A stretch of 64,000 bases of DNA from Tolypeutes matacus. Lineage: Eukaryota > Chordata > Mammalia > Cingulata > Chlamyphoridae. Shown here piece by piece: positions 57,564 through 64,000 of the stretch. Each line of letters begins with the position of its first letter. The first letter of the stretch is position 1. The translations under genes were made by a program, and so were the position numbers. The DNA lies in the NCBI GenBank assembly GCA_026826555.1, contig JAKSZT010054458.1, positions 2,539,358-2,603,357 on the forward strand. Reading direction: 5' to 3'. Below the pieces are notes generated by a model, which had not been told where the DNA came from, searched no databases, and saw only the letters and a program-made list of their open reading frames with translations.

Positions 57564-58037
57564 TGCTTTCATTTGTTAGGCTGCTGAAATGCAATATACC
57601 AGAAAAAGGTTGGTTTTTACAAGGGAACTTATTAACTGACAAGCTTACAGTGCTGAGGCTGTGAAAATGCCCAAATCAAGGCATAATCAGGTGATGCTTT
57701 CTCCCCAAAGACTGGCTGCCAGTGATCCTGGACTCCTCTATCAGACAGCAAGGCTGGGGTGTCTGCCAATCTTTCCCTTCTTTCTGGGTTTCATTGCTTT
57801 AGCTTCTAGCTTCTGTCTTTCTTTCTATTTTTGTCTGACTTTCACTCTCTTAAAAAGAACTCCAGTGAGAGGACTAAGACCCACCTTGGGCCATGCCTTA
57901 CTGGAGTAACCTAATCAAAAGGCCCTTAACTGAAGTAACCTAATCAAAAGTCTCACCCACAACAGGTTTACACCAACAGGAATGGACTGATTCTAAGAAC
58001 ATAACCTTCTGGGGTTCATTCATCTTTAAACCATCCA
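57564..58037 (-). mobile_element. MaLR-like LTR with 29-bp duplication
   Basis: 'tttcatttgttaggctgctgaaatgcaatata', 'tgaaaatgcccaaatcaaggca', 'ttctccccaaagactggctgcc', 'aaaaagaactccagtgagaggactaagaccca', 'ggaatggactgattctaagaacata' are related to, but distinct from, the LTRs at 10053 and 45435. Units 57901-57929 and 57930-57958 share gaagtaacctaatcaaaag and form a 29-bp tandem duplication. Terminal duplication not found. Confidence 0.7.
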
Positions 58038-58589
58038 GGGTCTTTTGGATGAGTTGGTCAGTGACAAAATGATAATTCTACTACTGTGATAACATGCTTT
58101 TCTGCCAGAAAGATGTTTCAGGCTTTGCACTTGAAGTGCTATGTCTCTGGGTTTAGTCATAGGCTGCTATGCATATCTGAAAAGTTTGTGATTGTTTATG
58201 ACTTGAAATAAGTGAGCATCTTGTGCAGTGATTCATATGAAAAGGAGATTTTAAACACAGGGAATATTGTCAAGATTACCCTTAATATAAAGCTTCTCTT
58301 CTATTGCTTGTACATTCTTCTGCCAAAATCAAGGACTGAAAGAGGAGTTTTGTCCTCTTTAGGCTGTATTCTTTCACTTTAATTATTTCAGCAACTTTTT
58401 CCTTAAATGTTTTCTTTAGAGCTTAAAAACCTCCCTGACTATAAGTCAGGGTACACAAATATATACAACAGTTATATAAAATAATTGCAAAGACCACAAT
58501 ATCTCCAGATCAGTTGCTCATTTGCATTTCTACCAAGAGACTCATTGTTTGGTACCAAGTAGAGACTTAGTCTACAGCTTCTACCATCT
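58038..58589. other. Unrecognised sequence
   Basis: No gene or confident repeat. Confidence 0.45.
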
Positions 58590-59235
58590 AAATATATCTC
58601 AAATCCCTTTATTTCTCCACATCCCTATTATATCATCTTCATTCAAGTCAACATCATCCCTTGGTGGGAATGACGCAAGAGCTTCCTATCTGGTCTCTCA
58701 AACTCCTGTCTTATATGTACTCCTATTTTTTCTCTACATTGTACCTAGTGCAAGCTTTCTAATGCACAGATGCAATATATATTTTTTTTAAGTCTTTCAA
58801 TTTTTCCTCATATTGCTTAGTAAAAAAAGTCCAGGACCTTTCTCAAATCTCTCTATTTAACTCTCTAGTCTTCTATTTCTTAACACCAGTGTCCCTGTCT
58901 TTAGGACTCCGACTAGAAAACTTTTTGCAACCCACTTCTGCTCCATTTCCTGCCACTTGGCTTACTTCTTATTCTTTTTTCAAATTTCAGTTTGGATGTC
59001 ACTTCCTATGTGAAGATTTGTTCCCATTAGACTAATTAGGCACCCCTTCACTGTGCTCCTACACACCCTGGATATACTTCTTTCTTACTTAAATCATTCC
59101 TAAGACTCTGCCTCTTTTCACAGAGTAAAAGCTCATTGAGGCCAAGACCCACATCTCATTTGTGATTACATCCCTGGGGTTTAGCCAAGGACTAGCAAAT
59201 AGTAAGTGATCAGTATGTATTAGATAAATTCAACA
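58590..59235 (+). repeat. L2 LINE 3' relic
   Basis: Sense L2: 'aaaaaagtccaggacctttctcaaatctc', 'gcaacccacttctgctccatttcctgcc', 'aaatttcagtttggatgtcacttcctatgtgaag', 'cagagtaaaagctcattgaggccaagacccacatctcatttg', ending 'actagcaaatagtaagtgatcagta'. Confidence 0.8.
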
Positions 59236-59680
59236 GGGTTTGACATGACTCCACACGTGTCTTTCTTAGTTCTCTGGTATAGATAGCATATGCAAGGTCA
59301 ATTTTAGATGGCTTTCCAGGCATGTATTTTGAAATAACCAAGAGGGTTTCTGATATATTAAGTTGATTGCCATGTCTCCCTCAATCAGAAATTTTTCTGA
59401 TCCAGCTCTTCAGAGACATTCTGCCTACCTTAAAAGTCTAAAGTATGTTTCTCACTTGCTTAGAAATTTTCCTGAACAGCTCTAGAGACATTCAGCCTGT
59501 TTTTAAACCATCTCTCTCTTGCTTTTAACTGCTCTCATCCTTGGGTTTCACCTTCTGCCTCATCATGCTTTCCTCTTGTTCACACGCCCACACCCATATG
59601 GATTAAAATTTTTTCTTTAAATGTTACTGTTTTCTGGTCAAAATCTGGACCATCAGTTTAGGTTGTTTGTATGTTACCAG
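59236..59680. other. Unrecognised sequence
   Basis: Two diverged related blocks, 'agaaatttttctgatccagctcttcagagacattctgcct' (59388) and 'agaaattttcctgaacagctctagagacattcagcct' (59462), form a local duplication with a period of about 74 bp. No gene. Confidence 0.5.
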
Positions 59681-59684
59681 AATA

Positions 59685-59920
59685 AAAAATCTTTTTTAAA
59701 TCATAGAACTTTACAATACAATGAGTGAACCTTAATGCAAACTATGGACTATAGTTAATAATATAATTGTAAAAATATTGTTTTATCAGTTGTATCAGAG
59801 ATCACACTAATGCAAAATGTGAATAATAAGGAAACCGTGAGGGGGTGTATAGGGAAACTGTACTTTTTGGATGATTTTTCTGTAAACCTACAACTGCGTT
59901 AGTAAAAAAAACAAAACACA
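59685..59920 (+). mobile_element. L1 3' UTR fragment
   Basis: 'actttacaatacaatgagtgaaccttaatgcaaactatggac', 'atcacactaatgcaaaatgtgaataataagg', 'gggggtgtatagggaaactgtactttttgg' and 'ttctgtaaacctacaactgc' then an A-rich end match an old L1 3' UTR. Confidence 0.75.
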
Positions 59921-61343
59921 GATCAATGTAAAAAATTCTACATAAAAATCCCCTTCAGTAAACATATTTATAACGAACATAAATCATAATGGATTATGCA
60001 AATACCTATATATTTGGCAAGAGACATATGCAACCTCAGGATTAGCCATTATAGAAAAGATTCTGTATTATTTGGCAGTAGACATTGCGGGTAGAGATAG
60101 CAGAAGGTTTTCAGCTACCATTTCAGGTTACCTTGAAATTTAATAGATACCCCAAAGCATCAGTGCATTCTTATCCAATGTAAGTCAAATTCAAAGTAAA
60201 TAATTACAAAATCTAAAATGGCTTTGGGTTTTAGTTTGGTCTAAACACTGATTTAACAAGTCATTTAAATTGGAATTACGTAGGCTCTGTAGACATTGAT
60301 TCACAGACACGTCTTATACTGAAGCATTTGTGAGTGAGACAAGAAGTAAGGTTATACTTTCATATAGGTGAGTTTTGTTTCTCTTTATTATTGGTATGCT
60401 TTTTATTCCCCCACCCACCCCCAAAGACAACCCTTAGGAAAGTGACATTTCCAGAAGTCATCAGAAGACAGATAGCAGCATGTAATTACTTTAGGGTTAA
60501 TCATTAGCAACACGGTTGTCCTAGTGACATTGCTTAGTGTTCAATTAAATGCCAATTTAATGACACTCCACATTTAAACAGCAGTGCTGAGCCTTTGCAT
60601 AGTTCCAGCCCAGAGGATTGGCCAGCTGTCCACCCTTGCTGACCCTCCACATGCCTTTCTATCTATGTTTCAAGGATGCAGGTAATTGCTAGTCCTGAGG
60701 AGTCTCAAACAAGCTATTGTCTAGTTATATCCATGATGTTTTCCTTAATAGGAAATGAATTGGCACTCTTAATAGCGCCAAATACCCAACAGGATATTGG
60801 ATTTGGGTATTATTATGGTAGGAATTTTGTTTCATGATGCCTTAGCTAAATATCCCACTCTATATTCACAGCTCTCTATTATGCATTGCATTTAGAGAAA
60901 ACTGATGGCTGAATTACCACCGACTAAGCAGCTGCAGGGTTATCTCTTCCACTCACCAGTTCACTTGGACCTTTCAAAATAGGGTTTTCAGACCTGAAAA
61001 GCATTCCTCTTTCAAGAGTGAGAGCATACAAACTGACCAAGTATGAATAGTCAGGTGCAATGAGACTGGCGGCCCCTGATAATTTACATGTAAAGAAATC
61101 AGTTTTGAACCAAAGTGCTGTGACTGAAATGTGTCTTTTACTAGTAGACTTTTATAAATATATAATGTTTTGCTCATTCAAATATCCTCAGGTAAAAGAA
61201 GATAAGGTTGAGGTCATTTTAACCACCGCTGTTACATGAGTTACTTGTTCAGATATATTTTAGAGATGATCTTAGATGGGAATATATCTTGAATATGTCA
61301 ATCACACCACACCCTACTCCTTTGGGCCAATACAGTAAACAAG
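59921..61343. other. Unique sequence, candidate conserved non-coding part
   Basis: I recognise no repeat or gene in 1.4 kb. The part at about 60420-60800 is rich in homeodomain-type motifs (taattac, ttaatcatta, caattaaatg, aatttaatgac) within otherwise balanced text, the style of developmental non-coding elements. This is an impression only. Confidence 0.4.
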
Positions 61344-61354
61344 AGCTTATTAAG

Positions 61355-61452
61355 GGGGAACGGATGTGGCTCAAATGGTTGGGCGTCTGTCTCCCATATG
61401 GAGGGACCCGGGTTCAATCCCCGGGACCTCCTGGTAAAAAAAAAAAAAAAAA
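61355..61452 (+). mobile_element. tRNA-derived SINE, best copy
   Basis: Pol III promoter boxes are clear: A box tggctcaaatgg and B box ggttcaatcccc, in a tRNA-like body that ends in a poly(A) tail of about 17. Target duplication agcttattaag is exact at 61344-61354 and 61453-61463. Lack of a folded tRNA 3' arm after the B box and the A tail exclude a functional tRNA gene. The body and style fit xenarthran tRNA SINEs. The host is an L2. Confidence 0.92.
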
Positions 61453-61463
61453 AGCTTATTAAG

Positions 61464-61690
61464 TACTAAGCATGGTGTATTCTCTGATGATGCAGATATA
61501 CAAGACTTCGTAGTCTAGTAGGAATGATAGAGGAGTAAACAATAAAATATAATTCAGTGTGACTATGACCCCAATGTGATGTTAGTGGTACACACTGGCA
61601 AAACAGAGGCACAAAGGAGAGAAATTCTTGTTAACTCAATACAGGAAAAGGAAGAATGAAAAGAAAATGTTTAACATACCAAAAAATTGG
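61464..61690 (-). repeat. L2 3'-end relic
   Basis: 'tactaagcatggtgtattctctgatgatgcagatata', 'gtctagtaggaatgatagagg', 'ggcacaaaggagagaaattc' is reversed L2, starting in the SINE's target duplication (cttattaagtactaagc). Confidence 0.65.
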
Positions 61691-63114
61691 AGAGAATGAC
61701 AAATCTTAAGTGATCCTCAGCTTTTGATTCACATCACTATTTTGCCAGCTTCTAGAATATAAAATTTTAAATATACTGCATATCACCTATCAGCTAAATT
61801 CTGTGCTAAAAACTTGGGATAATAATTGTATCAATTTGAGTAATGTGGGAATTAAATATCTCTTAAAATCCTTAACACAGAAATATTGACATATGGCAAA
61901 TGTAAGTGTTCCATATAAATAGAAGATTATTAATTAAAGATGCCAAAATTATTTTTAATAAGAATATGTGCATGTGTATATGTGTGTATAGAAAGAATCA
62001 TAAATGAATGGCAATATTATATATATATTTTATATCAGATATTAATACTATAGGAGACTTCTCAAGGAATCCTACTCAGGGTAAAGCACAATTTTGTGAA
62101 ATTATCTCTTAGGTAAACCATAACAAGAAGCAAGTTTTACTTCAACACACTGTTTTACCATGGGTACACTTTTGTTTTCTATCATTTTGAGTTATTCAAG
62201 TGAGAATTTAATTAAATGTTTCTTACTTGAATAAATAATCTGATAAATGAGATCAGTGATGGCTAGGGTAGCTGGAGGGGACTGTCTTTGGTGATTGATG
62301 GCTCTGAGAATGCAATGATGAATCTTATTTTACATTGTATTTAGACCTTTGAGTAGTATTTGATCTCAATTACACAGCCTGAATCAGAATATTGAATCAG
62401 ATGTTGGAGGGTAAAGTTTGAAAATCTGATCGTTTTCCTCTAATACTTCAGAGAAACTATTTGAATTAATAATATTTCGTAATTTGTGACTCTTCTTTAT
62501 CATCAGTCCACAAAAAAATTTTACTCTTGTTTCATTTATTTTATCACAAGTCCTAATTTCTGGTTTTAGTAACCACTCTAGTGAGGCCAGTTTACTTCTT
62601 TGAATTTGCATGTATCCTGAAGAATGCCCAGACTTTTTGTTGTTACTACTGTTCTTATTGCTTTTATTATTGTTGTAGTCAACACATGTTATTACACATG
62701 AAATATTGTGCTGTATACTTATCTTCTTTCTTATTTGCTTCACTTAACACCAGTTTTTATATGCATTTGTCTTGTTGTATGTATATCAAGTTCATTGATT
62801 CTAACTGAACCATAGTTCCTATTATATATAGCAAAGAATCTGTTTGCTGTGTTGTAAGGTACTTGAATATTTAATTTAACTAAATATTGTCAGACTTTTT
62901 GACAGAAAGTCTGTTGTAGTTTACTCTGCCACCATAAGTGTATGGTGGATTCCATCAAACATTACTTACAGAAGAAGAATTTTGAACACAAACTCATGGG
63001 TTTCTATAGGAATAAATATCTATATTGTGTGGTAGGAAATTTAAGCAAAACAACCTGGTATGCCTTATGTTAAGCATATGGTCAATAAATATTGTTAAAT
63101 AAATTGAATTAAGT
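61691..63114. other. Unrecognised AT-rich sequence
   Basis: No gene. The 119-codon minus-strand frame at 62384-62743 contains an Asn/Lys/Ser-rich run from a (gtt/ctt)-type tract near 62637-62680 and is taken as incidental. Short TA repeats lie at 62017-62033. Confidence 0.4.
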
Positions 63115-63310
63115 GCAGTGGACTTCTGGCTCAATCACTTATGAGCTGTCACTTAGAGAAAATTACTGAATCTCTTAGTTCCCTCATCTGAAAAGTAGAA
63201 TATAATAATACTCATTTTATCAGGTTGTTAAATTAAATAAGATAGTTCTGGAGAAAATTTAGTCAAGCACTCAGAAATAACTTAACAATTATTAGCTATT
63301 GTTGATATTT
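63115..63310 (+). repeat. MIR SINE relic
   Basis: 'ggctcaatcacttatgagctgtcacttagagaaaattactgaatctcttagttccctcatctgaaaagtag', 'ataatactcattttatcaggttgttaaattaaataag' and 'attattagctattgttg' follow sense MIR over most of its length. Confidence 0.8.
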
Positions 63311-64000
63311 TCTTCTCTAATTGTTGCTATTTAGTTGCACTCTAGAGGTTCTTATATAACTGCAGAATAATTAAATTAAGCTACTTTTGAAAATGAAGGC
63401 AAACCCACACAACATCTCTCTGTTGCTGTGTTCCCAGTAGATCAGTTCTTGGTTTTTAATACCAATACTTCATAGAATGTGTGTTGCTTCCAATATATTT
63501 ATCAGCTGATGTTTGCATAGGATATTTTTATACTTACCTTCCCTAAAGAAAAATACAACAATTTTGAGAAAACAAGGTGTAAGAAACACTTCAGTTACAT
63601 TTCAAATACAATCAGTAAAACATGACAATCTACGTGGATAATTTTAAAAAGAAAAAAACAATGTGCCAACAAAACAGAGGTGAATCAGGCTTGTTTCTGG
63701 CTCTGGGAGGCATCGCAGCCTCATGCTCTTTGTGAGCCAGTCTTTGCCACTGTGGATTTTCCAGGAGATGTTTCCAGAGTGCCTTTCAAAATTACCCCCC
63801 CTCTTTTTTTAACTTAGTATTAAATGAGTTCCCCCAAATTAGAAAGTATTAAATAAAGTTTGAAGAAAACAAGTAAACGAAAAAAAAAAAATATAGTGGG
63901 AGAGATGCTACTCTACACCAAAGCAAATATCTGTACTAACCATATCAACTATTTCATAATCAGTGAACAATGTTTTAATCATTTTACATTCAAACATACT
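63311..64000. other. Unrecognised sequence
   Basis: No gene or confident repeat to the end of the window. A short A run is at about 63880-63890. Confidence 0.45.

Noticed and set aside
61355..61452. A tRNA gene
   Set aside because: A and B boxes are present, but the acceptor stem cannot be closed and the body ends in poly(A) with a target duplication. It is a SINE.

Overview
This is mammalian nuclear DNA: AT-rich, CpG-poor, with no convincing protein-coding exon, RNA gene or bacterial-type operon. It reads as an intergenic or intronic stretch built from transposable elements of several ages. The lineage is most likely Xenarthra, closer in flavour to sloth or anteater than to armadillo. That rests on short tRNA-derived SINEs with poly(A) tails (best copy 61355-61452), on a long-UTR L1 family (21181-30507, and a second 3' end at 50610-50943), and on LTR families resembling MaLR/ERVL. 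The lineage call is from memory of repeat style, not from a search.

The dominant object is a 9.3-kb L1 retrotransposon on the minus strand, 21181-30507, bounded by a 14-bp target-site duplication (21167-21180 and 30508-30521). It has a CpG-rich 5' UTR with two imperfect units of about 220 bp and a YY1-like site at its very 5' end. ORF1 is open (326 aa). ORF2 can be followed over its full length, but three in-frame stops and three frameshifts break it. The 3' UTR is 2.7 kb and G-rich. The element is therefore not autonomous now.

Layout. 1-8.2 kb: ancient L2 and MIR relics, a weak MLT1-like LTR, a SINE fragment, and about 3.9 kb of mostly unrecognised sequence. 8.2-11.3 kb: three solo LTRs, one of them cleanly inserted in an L2, then an L2 that carries a SINE. 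11.9-12.7 kb: a split hAT relic enclosing a MIR. 14.3-21.2 kb: a hAT relic, MIR and L2 fragments, unique sequence. 21.2-30.5 kb: the L1. 30.7-40.7 kb: LTRs (MLT1-like, MLT2-like), a tiny poly(A)-ended retrocopy, a hAT split by an LTR, an old L1 split by an unknown 0.5-kb insert, MER5A, and a MIR split by a probable LTR. 45.0-48.0 kb: an L2 split by a complete non-coding MaLR-like provirus (LTR, tRNA-Leu-type primer site, non-coding interior, LTR, 5-bp duplication). 49.9-51.6 kb: an old L1 with a younger truncated L1 nested in it. 57.5-64 kb: another LTR, L2, an L1 3' end, the best SINE, MIR, and a stretch around 60.4-60.8 kb that looks like unique, possibly constrained DNA.

The nested insertions give a relative chronology: L2, MIR, old L1 and hAT relics are hosts; LTRs, SINEs and the young L1 family are guests. 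I found no previously undescribed gene system. The most informative items are the L1's architecture, the intact provirus structure and the cleanly reconstructible insertion sites.
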